NCBI GenBank assembly: GCA_910578815.1
Contig: CAJTSE010000009.1
Coordinates: forward strand, 1-64,000
DNA length: 64,000 nt
Origin: an uncultured Acetatifactor sp.
GTDB lineage: Bacteria > Bacillota > Clostridia > Lachnospirales > Lachnospiraceae
Reading direction: 5' to 3'
Translations under genes and position numbers: made by a program
Part shown: positions 24,722 through 34,072 of the stretch, one piece after another
How positions within the stretch are numbered: position 1 is the stretch's first letter
Layout of the letters: every line of letters begins with the position of its first letter
Notes under the pieces: generated by a model
Seen by the model: only the letters and a program-made list of their open reading frames with translations
What the model was told of the DNA's origin: nothing
Databases searched by the model: none

Positions 24722-26113
24722 TCACCTGACACACTCTACTTTTCCATCCTTGAAGGTGAAGAACACCCTGTCAACTACCTGCCGCTTCTCCCTGCAATAC
24801 ACCAGAATGTTCACGCCCCCCTGACTCAAAGGGTATCTGCTGCCGTCTACGGTAACGGAATCCGGCTCTATGCTGTACCAGGTCAGGCCCTTCCGTACCG
24901 TTCCCTGACCGGCAAGTACTTCTCTGCCAGACTTTTCCGCCACAAGCTTCCCTCCGTCGGTTACGGTATAATAGTTCTCATTTTCTCCCAGAGCGACAAT
25001 AAAAACAGCATAATTCTCATCTTCAAGCTCCTGCAGGTATTGGTCATAGTCGGTTATCCCTTTCAGATTTACATCCCTCCGGCAGTGTTCCTCAAAAAGA
25101 ACTCTCTTTTCCCACTGTGCATCCTCACGTCCGGCCAGCCCTTCGACCTTTAGCCACTCTCCCAGATAGTCGCTGATCTTTTTGGCGCCGGAGACACTCA
25201 CATGATCCGTGTCGCAGCTGTCATAAGAAAAATCCAGCCCTGCGGCGGCATAAAGCGATTCCTCATTAAAATCCAGATACTCGATACCATGCTCCGCCGC
25301 ATAGCTGCAAACCGTGTTGTATGCTTCCCGGCTGTAGAACATGGTGGGCGTCTTAACCAGCACCAGACGGATATTCTTTTCTTCACAGAGCTGCAAAATC
25401 TTGTCCAGATACACCTCCATGACCGCAACCGTCTCCGCATACTCCTTCTCTTCCTCTTTACATTTACCGAAAGTCTCATAGCCTTCAATGTCCACGTTAA
25501 AATCAAGCGGCCGAAAGCCCATCAGCGTCTCCTGTGCCGCCATGGTCCGCAGGGTGAAATCTCCTTCCGAAAGCCCCTTCCACCTGGTATGAAACCTCTC
25601 ATTGGGAAACAGATATGCAGATAACTTCTGCTCCGGATCCAGTCTGCATATATTATAAATCGCCTCCAGCTTCACCGGCGACCACTTCATAACGTCCACT
25701 GCCTTCCCGGTGGCCTCCCCTGCAGTATTCAGCGCCTCTTCTTCGTTATAGGGAAAGAGCATAAAGGTATCCAGAAAAACATATTCCGGCTTCTGAAACC
25801 GCAGTGCTTCCTTAAGCCAATAATAAGACACCAGCAGATTTTGCTGCTCACAGCCTAAGTTATAGCTTCTGATCCCGTATTCCCGGTACAGCTCCACAGG
25901 CGAAAAGGCCGCAGCACAGTGACTGCTGCCTAAAAACAGCACATCTACGGAATCTTTATCCAGATTATAGAAATCCAGATAAGTGGAGGTGGTAGGCCAG
26001 TCGCTGTTATAGTAATATTTCGGAATCAGCAGCCTGTTCACCGCCCCCAGCGAAACCGCCAGCAGTATCAGAAACACAGCCAGCTTTACAGCATATTTTT
26101 TATGTTTTCCCAT
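24722..26113 (-). CDS. Membrane-anchored SGNH-hydrolase-like protein paired with MBOAT copy 2
   Basis: One N-terminal membrane helix (LAVFLILLAVSLGAVNRLL), then an extracytoplasmic SGNH-like domain: block I VLFLGSSHCAAAFSP with the candidate nucleophile Ser, LGCEQQNLL, and a C-terminal DTDHVSVSGAKKISDYL carrying the Asp-x-x-His pair of the catalytic triad. A further 110 residues at the C-terminus look like a beta-domain. It starts 2 bp after the MBOAT stop, so the two are translationally coupled. By analogy with AlgX/PatB it accepts or transfers acetyl groups. Confidence 0.82.
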   Translation of the reverse strand: MGKHKKYAVKLAVFLILLAVSLGAVNRLLIPKYYYNSDWPTTSTYLDFYNLDKDSVDVLFLGSSHCAAAFSPVELYREYGIRSYNLGCEQQNLLVSYYWLKEALRFQKPEYVFLDTFMLFPYNEEEALNTAGEATGKAVDVMKWSPVKLEAIYNICRLDPEQKLSAYLFPNERFHTRWKGLSEGDFTLRTMAAQETLMGFRPLDFNVDIEGYETFGKCKEEEKEYAETVAVMEVYLDKILQLCEEKNIRLVLVKTPTMFYSREAYNTVCSYAAEHGIEYLDFNEESLYAAAGLDFSYDSCDTDHVSVSGAKKISDYLGEWLKVEGLAGREDAQWEKRVLFEEHCRRDVNLKGITDYDQYLQELEDENYAVFIVALGENENYYTVTDGGKLVAEKSGREVLAGQGTVRKGLTWYSIEPDSVTVDGSRYPLSQGGVNILVYCREKRQVVDRVFFTFKDGKVECVR

Positions 26114-26115
26114 TG

Positions 26116-27522
26116 CTAAAAGCTCCCGTAAATAAAATTCCTCGCGTCAAATCCCATGCCGTAGGTACCATATACCACAATCATGAGAATACCGCCAATG
26201 TAAACGGTCCATCGTAAAATCAAGTGCTGCTTCATCAGCCAATTCCCCACCGCCTCCTTCCGGCTTTTAAGACTGACCGCAAAAAGCAGCAGGATTGCCA
26301 GTAGCAAAAGCATACATTCCTTTAAATCCAGTCCCAGCTCGAACACCGAGTCATTCAGCAAAACCCAGGGATTATACACCGTAAAGAGCGACCACAGCAT
26401 CTTAAGCCCTGCCTTCAGAGAAGCTGCCCGGAACATTACCCAGGCCAGCATCACCAGAAAAAAGGTAGTGCCTTTTTTCAAAATAGCCGCCAAAAAGCTG
26501 TTGCTTTCAATTTTGAAAAGCCGATATAGCCTTTCCCGGATTCCACCCGTAACGTCACCTGCAATCTGGTACACTGCATGGAGCAAGCCCCAGGCAATAT
26601 ATTTCAGTCCCACGCCATGCCAGATCCCGCTGACAAGGAAAACCATCAGCAGGTTGAGCCATTTTCTGAACTTTCCCTTCCGATTCCCGCCCAAGGGAAT
26701 ATAAATATAATCCCGCAGCCAGCTGCTTAAGGAAATATGCCATCTTCCCCAAAATTCCCTGATGCTGCCGGAAAAATAAGGCCGCCGGAAATTGTCCATA
26801 AGCTCGATTCCAAACAGCAGAGCCAGCCCCTTTGCCATATAGACACAGGCCATGAAATCCGCATACAGCTGAATGCTGTACAGCACACCGACTAACAGCA
26901 CATAGCTGCCCGTATAAATCTCCCAGTTATCAAAAATCCTGTCTACGACGATGCCGGCCCTGTCTGCAATCATCAACTTTAAAAAAAAGCCCCACAGAAT
27001 CCACTGAAACCCTCTTGTAAACTTGTCCTCCTTAAAAACTACATTCTCAAAAAACTGCCGCCCCAGCTGCCCGTACCTGGGAATGGGGCCCTGCACAATC
27101 TGCGGAAAAAATGTAACAAACAGTGCAAACTTTGCAGGATTCCGCTCCGGCTGAACCTCCCCCCTGTATACGTCTGCCATATAAGCAATAATCTGCAGGG
27201 TAAAATAAGAAATCCCCACAGCCTGCAAAATACTCTGCTTTCCCACGTATAGAAAACGCCCTGACAGATAGGGCAGCAGCACCGCGCCAATGCCCGCCGC
27301 CAAAAGGATTCTTTTCCTTTTTACCCGCTTCAGAAAAAGTCCCGTTCCAAAGCCCACAAGCACGGAAAAAAGCAGGGCAAAAATCCCCCTGCCTGAAATA
27401 CAGCAATAAAATCCCAGACTCCCTGCCAGCAGTATACCCCAGCGAGCCTTCACCGGCACCGCATAATACAACACCAGCAATATGATAACGGCAGCATAAA
27501 ACCAAAGTGACAGAAACGGCAT
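26116..27522 (-). CDS. MBOAT-family O-acyltransferase (AlgI/DltB-like), copy 2
   Basis: About 468 residues, multispanning. MBOAT hallmarks are FPQIVQGPIPRYGQL, YADFMACVYMAKGLA, FWGRWHISLSSWLRDYIYIP, and catalytic His in VSGIWHGVGLKYIAWG. ATG 27522 is chosen because GGAGGG lies 9 bases upstream; the open frame extends to 27573 without a ribosome site. It is coupled to the SGNH protein downstream and follows an ABC permease gene by 70 bp, so it may share the exporter transcript. It is clearly diverged from copy 1. Confidence 0.92.
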   Translation of the reverse strand: MPFLSLWFYAAVIILLVLYYAVPVKARWGILLAGSLGFYCCISGRGIFALLFSVLVGFGTGLFLKRVKRKRILLAAGIGAVLLPYLSGRFLYVGKQSILQAVGISYFTLQIIAYMADVYRGEVQPERNPAKFALFVTFFPQIVQGPIPRYGQLGRQFFENVVFKEDKFTRGFQWILWGFFLKLMIADRAGIVVDRIFDNWEIYTGSYVLLVGVLYSIQLYADFMACVYMAKGLALLFGIELMDNFRRPYFSGSIREFWGRWHISLSSWLRDYIYIPLGGNRKGKFRKWLNLLMVFLVSGIWHGVGLKYIAWGLLHAVYQIAGDVTGGIRERLYRLFKIESNSFLAAILKKGTTFFLVMLAWVMFRAASLKAGLKMLWSLFTVYNPWVLLNDSVFELGLDLKECMLLLLAILLLFAVSLKSRKEAVGNWLMKQHLILRWTVYIGGILMIVVYGTYGMGFDARNFIYGSF

Positions 27523-27592
27523 GGCTGTTTTCCCTCCATATCTTACCCCTCCTATTGTAAACGCCACCCGCATTTTAAGTCAAACAAAATTT

Positions 27593-29719
27593 TCACACCA
27601 GCAGCATCACCGCCAGCGGAATCTCCACTACAGCACAGACACAGACGATAGCCACAATACTGCTCTTTACCTTCCGCACGGTCAGATAGGAAAACGCCAT
27701 CACCAAAAGCAGCCCTGCAAACCTTGCCGCATACAGCAGACACAGATACCCGCCTATGGAAATACCTCCCCCTACCCAGGAAAGATGCTGAAGGCTGTAA
27801 GCAGGCGCGAAAATATATTCCGTCCCGTCCGTGGCCAGCAAACGCTTGAGTGTGGGCACCTGGAAGAGAGCCAGAAGAATCAGCGAGACCAGCATTCCGA
27901 TGAACACCTTGGCTATCGCATAATGCCATCTTCCTCTCTTTGTGGAGTGGACAAGGCGGTTTTCACCCCGCTGGTAATCCACCGACATGGTCAGCACGAA
28001 GCAGACGATTGCAAATGCGTACATCAGCATATTGGTCACGATCTGCTTCCTGTTTGCGGCCCCGTTTCCTCCCGTCAGCGTAATATAAGCGGGTCTGTTG
28101 AGATAATAGCTGTTTTCATGCTCTGAAAGATACGCCTCATACTCGGACATCTTAGAAAGCGCCAACAACATCGTCTCATAGACCGCCCTCTCCCTCTGCT
28201 GTACCTCCGGCCGTGACATATTTAAAAAGACCTCATCCCGTTTCTGTTTAATATACTCCGAGATTTCATCCGTATATGCTCCCTCTGCGTGAGAAGAATA
28301 GACACGGAAAAAAAGCTCTTCCAGCGAATTTCCGTTTTCCACAGTAATTGTCTTTAAATACGGAACGGAAACAGCCGCTGCCACCGCCAGTACAAGGAGC
28401 AGCCTCTGGGAACGAAATGCCTTATAGCACTCATGGCCCAAAAGGCTCACACCCCACCTTTTCTTTTTGTCATATTCCGAGCGCCTCTCCGCCAGAACAC
28501 TCCTTTCCTCCGATTCCGCATACACCTTCACCGCCGCCAGCAGCAGCGCAGCCGTCCCCACGCAAAGCAGAGCTGCCGCATACACAAGCCGATTCACAGC
28601 CATTCCAAATATGTTCACGCACCGATAACGCTCCAGCAGTTCTCCTGCCTGCCCCAGCACCACCGGATTGACATTTCTCAGCGGCGCGAGATACGAGGTT
28701 TCCGGAATCCACAAATATGCGGAAAGCAGCGCCCCGCTGCCTCCAAGGATCACCAGAAAGATCGGAATAACCCTCCGTAGAAGGCAGCAGACAAGATAAA
28801 AGCAGGCCCCGCAGAAAAAGTAAAACAGAAGCTTTAACAGCGCATACAAGCATAAAAATCCACCGATGCTGAGCTTTAAGGGACAATAAGGATACACCGC
28901 CTGCACAGGGATTCCAGGAGACGGAATGGGATAAATTCTTCCGACGACAAGGATGCCCTCCAACAGCAAAAGCACCGTCACCAGCACACACAGCCCGCCC
29001 AGGACCGCCGCTTTTACCAGCCCGTGTACCCGCCTGCCCCGTACCATGCTCTTCGATAAAAAAGTCTGCTCCTTCTGCCGCTCCACTGTCACCAGCTCCA
29101 CTACCGCCAGCAAAATAATAAACAGGCTGCAGAAGTCCGCCACCGGATTGTCCACCAGTGCCTCCAGCCCCCTGGCATGGCCGGATACCGGCATAACCTC
29201 CGCCAGCCGCCCGTATGCCTCCTTCGTCTTTTCCAGGCTGCTCTCCAGATAACGCCGCTCCAGCTTCCCGTAATTTCCCCTGTCCAGGCGCCGGAGCTGC
29301 TTATCCGCATTGCTGATAATACCGGAGCGGATTTCCTGATAGTGTACCGCCTGATTTACCTCATTCCATGCTTCCGCGTACGCAAGCTTCCTTTCCTCAA
29401 GCTGTGCGGCATCAAAGGCCCCCGCCGTCATTCCCTCCGGCTGCTCCGTCTGAGCAGAAAAAATCATCCCCCTAAGCTCTTCCAGCTCCCCCTGACGCTC
29501 CGTAAGAAATTCCAGCTTTTCCTCATCCGTAAGGGAAAGTCCATCCAGCTCCTTTGTGACCTCCTGATAAACGGATACCGGCGCCCTTTCCACAACCCCA
29601 GATTTTTTGAAAAGCATCAGCGACCAGTAAAGATAAAAGCCGTAAAACACAAACAGCGCCGCAAAAAAGATCAGAAACACCCGATTTCTGAATAACTTAA
29701 TCCACTCATTTTTTATCAT
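27593..29719 (-). CDS. ABC transporter permease (ABC-2 type, large extracytoplasmic insert)
   Basis: About 708 residues. The first membrane helix (NRVFLIFFAALFVFYGFYLY) is followed by a long, charged helical extracytoplasmic domain up to about residue 190, then a block of membrane helices, a second soluble stretch (about 455-560) and a final cluster of helices. This two-lobed layout fits permeases that carry both halves of the membrane domain. It starts 45 bp after the ATPase gene. ATG 29719 has GGAGG upstream. The cargo is unknown; lipoprotein, peptide or drug export are all possible. Confidence 0.85.
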   Translation of the reverse strand: MIKNEWIKLFRNRVFLIFFAALFVFYGFYLYWSLMLFKKSGVVERAPVSVYQEVTKELDGLSLTDEEKLEFLTERQGELEELRGMIFSAQTEQPEGMTAGAFDAAQLEERKLAYAEAWNEVNQAVHYQEIRSGIISNADKQLRRLDRGNYGKLERRYLESSLEKTKEAYGRLAEVMPVSGHARGLEALVDNPVADFCSLFIILLAVVELVTVERQKEQTFLSKSMVRGRRVHGLVKAAVLGGLCVLVTVLLLLEGILVVGRIYPIPSPGIPVQAVYPYCPLKLSIGGFLCLYALLKLLFYFFCGACFYLVCCLLRRVIPIFLVILGGSGALLSAYLWIPETSYLAPLRNVNPVVLGQAGELLERYRCVNIFGMAVNRLVYAAALLCVGTAALLLAAVKVYAESEERSVLAERRSEYDKKKRWGVSLLGHECYKAFRSQRLLLVLAVAAAVSVPYLKTITVENGNSLEELFFRVYSSHAEGAYTDEISEYIKQKRDEVFLNMSRPEVQQRERAVYETMLLALSKMSEYEAYLSEHENSYYLNRPAYITLTGGNGAANRKQIVTNMLMYAFAIVCFVLTMSVDYQRGENRLVHSTKRGRWHYAIAKVFIGMLVSLILLALFQVPTLKRLLATDGTEYIFAPAYSLQHLSWVGGGISIGGYLCLLYAARFAGLLLVMAFSYLTVRKVKSSIVAIVCVCAVVEIPLAVMLLV

Positions 29720-29764
29720 TCTGACCTCCATGCTTCCGCTGCGCGGAATCCTAGTGTGCTGACA

Positions 29765-30475
29765 CTAGCCAAACAGCCTGATGTACATATCCTCCAGGCT
29801 TTCCCCTTCGAGCCTTTCCGCCTCCGGCGAAAGCTTATTTAATAGCTTTCCCTTCCTCAGCATCAGGACTTCCTTCGCAATGGCGTCAATATCCGCCATC
29901 ACATGGGTGGAAATCATCACGATCCTGTCCTGAGCAAGCTCGCCAATCATTCCCCGGATTCCCCGCCTCTGGATGGGGTCCAGGCCTGCCGTTGGCTCGT
30001 CTAAAATGATAATGTCCGGATCTCCCAAAAGCGCCTGTGCCACCAGCGCCCTCTGCTTCATCCCGCCGGAAAATCCGCCCATATACTTGCCGCGCTCCTC
30101 CCACAGCCCTACATCCTTTAACAAACGCTCAATCTGCTCTCTTGCTTCCTTTTTCTTCATCCCCTTAAGCGCCGCAATATAATACATGAAGCGCAGCAGC
30201 GTCAGATTTTCATAGAGTGACTGCTGCTGAGGCATATATCCGATGTGAGCAATATACTCCTGCTTTAGCTTCTGTGCCTCCACCCCGTTTAACAAAATCC
30301 TGCCCTCGTCGCTTTTCAGATTCTGGGTAATAATGTTCATCAGCGTGGATTTTCCCGCACCGTTGGGCCCCAGCAGCCCGTATATTCCCGGCTCAAACCG
30401 GTAGGAAAAATGGTCCAGCGCCAGCTTCCCCTTATAAGATTTTGTAATATCAATCAATTCCAGTTGACACTGCAT
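29765..30475 (-). CDS. ABC transporter ATP-binding protein
   Basis: Walker A GPNGAGKST, Q-loop YMPQQQSLYENLT, signature FSGGMKQR, Walker B IIILDEPTAGLDP and the switch His in STHVMADID are all intact. At 236 residues it is a minimal ABC-2-type NBD, energising the permease encoded downstream. The ATG at 30475 lies 7 bases after GGAGG; the upstream ATGs at 30493 and 30481 are placed worse. It starts 27 bp after a lipoprotein gene, making lipoprotein-ATPase-permease one operon. Confidence 0.93.
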   Translation of the reverse strand: MQCQLELIDITKSYKGKLALDHFSYRFEPGIYGLLGPNGAGKSTLMNIITQNLKSDEGRILLNGVEAQKLKQEYIAHIGYMPQQQSLYENLTLLRFMYYIAALKGMKKKEAREQIERLLKDVGLWEERGKYMGGFSGGMKQRALVAQALLGDPDIIILDEPTAGLDPIQRRGIRGMIGELAQDRIVMISTHVMADIDAIAKEVLMLRKGKLLNKLSPEAERLEGESLEDMYIRLFG

Positions 30476-30502
30476 GTTCATTCCTCCGGGCATCTGCTTT
30501 CG

Positions 30503-31801
30503 TTAATTTCTCAGCGTATCCAGCGTTGCTCCATTAGTGGGACCGATTTGTACCCCCTTTTCCAGCAAATCCTCCAGGTCTTCTTTCGCTGCCCACCATA
30601 TCTCGGATTCAAGACCGGATTTGCGTTTAAAATAAATTATTTTATTTCCCACCACATCAAGAAAGGTAATATAGTCATCATAACGAATGGTATCAAGCAC
30701 CTTTCCCTCCGGGTCAAGCACTGTGTACTCTGCCATGTGATTCCCTTCTTCCAGACAATAATCCTTTACAAGCAGAAGCCGGCCGTCCAGAACAAAAGGC
30801 ATCGCAAGCATACCCTCCGCGGTTACCGTCATGAACTCCCGTTCCTCCGCCTCCGCTGCCAGATCTCTGACATAGAGCGTTTCCTGAGAGTCCATATAAA
30901 AATAATACACCTTATCGCCGATTGCCCCGCCAAACCATGGCGCGCCGGAATCAAAGCGCAGGATTTCCTCACATACGCCTGACCCAGGATCAATCCGATA
31001 CCATATCGCGTCTCCTCCCTGAAAATTGCTTATCATCCCATAGATCATGCCGTCATACTCATAAAAATCATACTGGTATCCTTCTTCTTCCTTAACCTCC
31101 TTATTCTTCGTGACCGCAAAGGTTTTCACCGTATAATCGTTAAGGTCAAGGCAATAAATCCCATCGTCAATCCACACCTCGAACTTCAGCCATTGGCCCT
31201 GGGCATCACTTTCAATTCTCTCCAGTTCCTTTGACGGTCCGCCAAAGTAAAGCTTCCCCTCCATCAGCACTGCGTCATGGGACATGGTAGGTGATCCGAT
31301 CGCACCCAAAAAGGAAGCCACCTTTCGTCTGTTACTCCCGTCCAGATCCGCCTCATAAACATCCGTCTGATATACATGATTCCATTCCTGAACCGTTTCC
31401 GAGACCTGATTGATCTCCAATATAAAATAGGTATGCAGAATGATCAGCCGATCCTGATATATCAGGCTAAAATCCTTCAGCATACTCTGTTCACCCTGAA
31501 CCGTGCGTGCGCTGCACTTTTCATGCAAATGACTGCAGGTAGGATCCATGCAGATATAATCAAATCCCACCGGCTCCCAGTCGGAATACATGAAATGCTC
31601 CTTCGAGCTTGCAACAATCCCCTCTTCTTCAAAAAAGTAACCGTGGCTCATCAGTCCTGCTTTCGATGCCGTATCCGTCCTGGATGTCTGCGCCGGGTCT
31701 TTGGACTGCCCAGCCTCTCCGCAGCCGGTTCCGATAAGAGTTAAGAACAGAAGCACTATTACAAAAGATATTCTTTGCTTCCCTGTTTTTCTTATTTTCA
31801 T
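30503..31801 (-). CDS. Lipoprotein, beta-propeller-like (paralogue A)
   Basis: 432 residues with a type II signal peptide (lipobox LIGTGC, Cys27). The rest has repeated blades of the pattern GxxYGMISN / DKVYYFYMDSQETLYVRD / GRLLLVKDY / GNKIIYFKR, resembling DUF5050-type propellers. It carries a CMDPTCSHLHEKC metal-like Cys/His cluster near residue 83-95. It is about half identical in many stretches to the gene at 32711-34012. As first gene before an ABC exporter it may be the transporter's surface partner or a sensor. Function unknown. Confidence 0.8.
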   Translation of the reverse strand: MKIRKTGKQRISFVIVLLFLTLIGTGCGEAGQSKDPAQTSRTDTASKAGLMSHGYFFEEEGIVASSKEHFMYSDWEPVGFDYICMDPTCSHLHEKCSARTVQGEQSMLKDFSLIYQDRLIILHTYFILEINQVSETVQEWNHVYQTDVYEADLDGSNRRKVASFLGAIGSPTMSHDAVLMEGKLYFGGPSKELERIESDAQGQWLKFEVWIDDGIYCLDLNDYTVKTFAVTKNKEVKEEEGYQYDFYEYDGMIYGMISNFQGGDAIWYRIDPGSGVCEEILRFDSGAPWFGGAIGDKVYYFYMDSQETLYVRDLAAEAEEREFMTVTAEGMLAMPFVLDGRLLLVKDYCLEEGNHMAEYTVLDPEGKVLDTIRYDDYITFLDVVGNKIIYFKRKSGLESEIWWAAKEDLEDLLEKGVQIGPTNGATLDTLRN

Positions 31802-31899
31802 GTATCCTCCTATGGCAATATACTGCTTCTCAGGCTTAAGAATTGCCCAAGGGGCATTCTCCCAGTATTAAAATGCCCCTTCATAAGCAATCCTTTCTT

Positions 31900-32316
31900 T
31901 TATACACCCTTACGCTCAGGGATTGTACCTCTATATGTAGTACCATTAATGGACAATTCATACTCAAACACTGCATTTGCTGCGTAAAAATGCCACCCAC
32001 TCGGTGCTTCTACGCTGGATGATACTCCGCCGGGTGTTGGATTAGTATTCCTCGGACCGGGTACTGTACCTACCATAGTATCAAAGAGGTTATTTCTTTT
32101 TTCTCCATTTACAGTAGCATATATTTGTCCTGATCCCTCCGTATAAGAAATCGTAGCTGTAGCGCTGCTTGCGCTGACGGTTATATTCGTATATACATGT
32201 CTTCCTTCTATTATAAGTGTTTCTGCATGCGCCACACTGGGCAATGCAAACCAGATCGCCAGTGTTGAAACCGTCATCATCGCAGCAATTCTTTTTTTGA
32301 ATCTTTTCATGTTCAT
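31900..32316 (-). CDS. Small secreted protein of unknown function
   Basis: 138 residues. A Sec signal peptide (MKRFKKRIAAMM.. ending PSVAHA, cleavage before ETL) is followed by about 110 residues of short beta-strand, Thr/Ser-rich sequence (YTNITVSASSATATISY) with one PGPRNTNPTPGG turn. No cysteine, no sorting signal. It lies between two paralogous lipoproteins and has a possible TTGACA-N15-TATAAA promoter at 32426-32452. No family recognised. Confidence 0.7.
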   Translation of the reverse strand: MNMKRFKKRIAAMMTVSTLAIWFALPSVAHAETLIIEGRHVYTNITVSASSATATISYTEGSGQIYATVNGEKRNNLFDTMVGTVPGPRNTNPTPGGVSSSVEAPSGWHFYAANAVFEYELSINGTTYRGTIPERKGV

Positions 32317-32425
32317 ATTTGTCCCTCGCTTTCTTTGCCGGTTGTTTGCAGATCAGCAGACAGCAGCCCTTCAATCCGCTCTGTTCCTGCTTTCTGCATG
32401 CAAAATATTATTTCAACAATTTAAC

Positions 32426-32452
32426 TTTATACTAATTCTTTATTGGTGTCAA
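32426..32452 (-). promoter_or_regulatory. Possible promoter of the small secreted protein gene
   Basis: Minus strand TTGACA (32447-32452) and TATAAA (32426-32431) with only 15 bases between, so strength is doubtful. Confidence 0.35.
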
Positions 32453-32477
32453 TATATATTTTGCTTTGTTATTACCT

Positions 32478-32666
32478 TTATTTAGCAAAAAAGCAACCGT
32501 TGCTCATCAATCCTGCTTTCGATGCCGTATCCGATCTTTCCTCTTGAGATGTCTTTGTCGAATCATTCGACTGCTACCCATTTCCGCAGCCGGTTCCCCA
32601 AAAAGACAGAATGAGAATCAACGTCACGAAATATATTTGTTGCTTCCTGATTTTTCTGTTTCTCAT
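32478..32666 (-). pseudogene. N-terminal remnant of a third lipoprotein paralogue
   Basis: The ATG at 32666 opens MRNRKIRKQQIYFVTLILIL then SFWGTGCGNG, closely matching the signal peptide and lipobox of the genes on either side. A TAG stop follows at codon 31. In the same frame beyond it come SNDSTKTSQEERSDTASKAG and LMSNGCFF, matching paralogue residues up to about 62, then AK and TAA. The remaining 370 codons are gone. It shows that the lipoprotein gene was at least triplicated and one copy decayed. Confidence 0.88.
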
Positions 32667-32710
32667 ACTTACTCCTGTCCCAAAAAGCCTGAATTCATTC
32701 CCTTGTGCCG

Positions 32711-34012
32711 TCATTCCTTCAGCGTGTCCAGTTTGGCTCCGTTAAGAGGACCAATCTGTACACCCTTTTGTGACAGGTCTCGCAAGTCTTCTTTATCCGC
32801 CCACCATACTTCCCATTCAGAATCAGCGTTCAATTTAAAATAAAGGATCCTATCTCCCACCACATCCAAAAAGGTAATGTAATCGTCATAACGGATGGTA
32901 TCCAGTGCCTTTCCCTCCGAATCAAACACCGTATACTCCGCCATCCGGTCCTCGCCCTTCAGCAAAAAGTCCGTCATAATCAGGAGCTGCTCCTCCAGAA
33001 CAAAAGAAATCATAACCTTGCTTTCCCCAGTTACCGTCATGATCTCCCGTTCCTCTGCTCCTGCCGCAATATCTCTGGCATAGAGCGTTTTTCCGCTATT
33101 CTCATACCAGTAATACACCGTATTCCCGATTACTCCCTCGAACATCACGGCACCGGAGTCAAAACGCAGAATTTCCTCACATGTGCCTTCCACAGGATCG
33201 CTTCGATACAATACGGAACTATCATCCTGAGAAAAACGTATCATCCAGTAGATCATACCGTCATACTCATAAATCTGATATAGATATACTGACGGTCCTT
33301 CCTTGTCCTCCATGAGCATGAAGGTTTCAATCGTGTAATCGTTGAGATCAAGACAATAGACGGCGGCGCTGACCCATGTCGTGATTTTCTGCCCTCCGCT
33401 CTGAAGATCCAGTTCGACTCTTTCCCGCACTTCTGTCGGGCCGCCAAAATAAAGCTTTCCATCCGCTAAAACTGCCGCGCGCGGGAGCGCCGGAAACTCA
33501 ATCGAGCCTGAAAAGGCCGCTACCTTCCTTCGATTGCTTCCATCCGGATCTGCTTCATAAACATCCGTTTGATACACACTACTAATGTCCCATACCTCTT
33601 CCGAATCTTCATAAAGTACACTTTGGGAATACTCATGCAAAATAATCAGCCGATCCTGATACAGCAGGCTGAAATCCTTTATTGTGCCTGCATCCTCCTG
33701 AAGCGTACGCGCGCTGCAGCTTTCACTTAAATGGCGGCAGGCAGGGTCCATACAGATATAATCAAAGTCCACCGGTTCCCAATCGGAATACAGGATACGT
33801 TCCCCGGCGCTTAAGAGGACCCTGTCTTTTTCAAAAAAATATCCGTAGCTCAGCGCTCCCGCTTTCGCCACCGTCTCCGCTCTTTCCTCTTGAAATGCCT
33901 GTGCCGGATCATGTGCTTTCCTGCTGTCTCCACAGCCAGCTCCCGTAAAAGACAGAATGAGAAGCAGTGTCACGAAATATATTCGCTGCTTCCCGGCTTT
34001 TCTGTTTCCCAT
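32711..34012 (-). CDS. Lipoprotein, beta-propeller-like (paralogue B)
   Basis: 433 residues, lipobox SFTGAGC (Cys27), same blade pattern as paralogue A (IYWMIRFSQDDSSVLYRSD, NTVYYWYENSGKTLYARD, YDDYITFLDVVGDRILYFK) and the same CMDPACRHLSESC cluster near residue 85-97. The C-terminal ten residues (NGAKLDTLKE) are almost the same as in paralogue A, showing recent duplication. It is not next to transporter genes. Function unknown. Confidence 0.8.
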   Translation of the reverse strand: MGNRKAGKQRIYFVTLLLILSFTGAGCGDSRKAHDPAQAFQEERAETVAKAGALSYGYFFEKDRVLLSAGERILYSDWEPVDFDYICMDPACRHLSESCSARTLQEDAGTIKDFSLLYQDRLIILHEYSQSVLYEDSEEVWDISSVYQTDVYEADPDGSNRRKVAAFSGSIEFPALPRAAVLADGKLYFGGPTEVRERVELDLQSGGQKITTWVSAAVYCLDLNDYTIETFMLMEDKEGPSVYLYQIYEYDGMIYWMIRFSQDDSSVLYRSDPVEGTCEEILRFDSGAVMFEGVIGNTVYYWYENSGKTLYARDIAAGAEEREIMTVTGESKVMISFVLEEQLLIMTDFLLKGEDRMAEYTVFDSEGKALDTIRYDDYITFLDVVGDRILYFKLNADSEWEVWWADKEDLRDLSQKGVQIGPLNGAKLDTLKE

Positions 34013-34072
34013 ACTTCCTCCTGTGCCAAAAGTCTGATCCTTTGGCCTCGCCCCTGCATCAATAACAAATCT

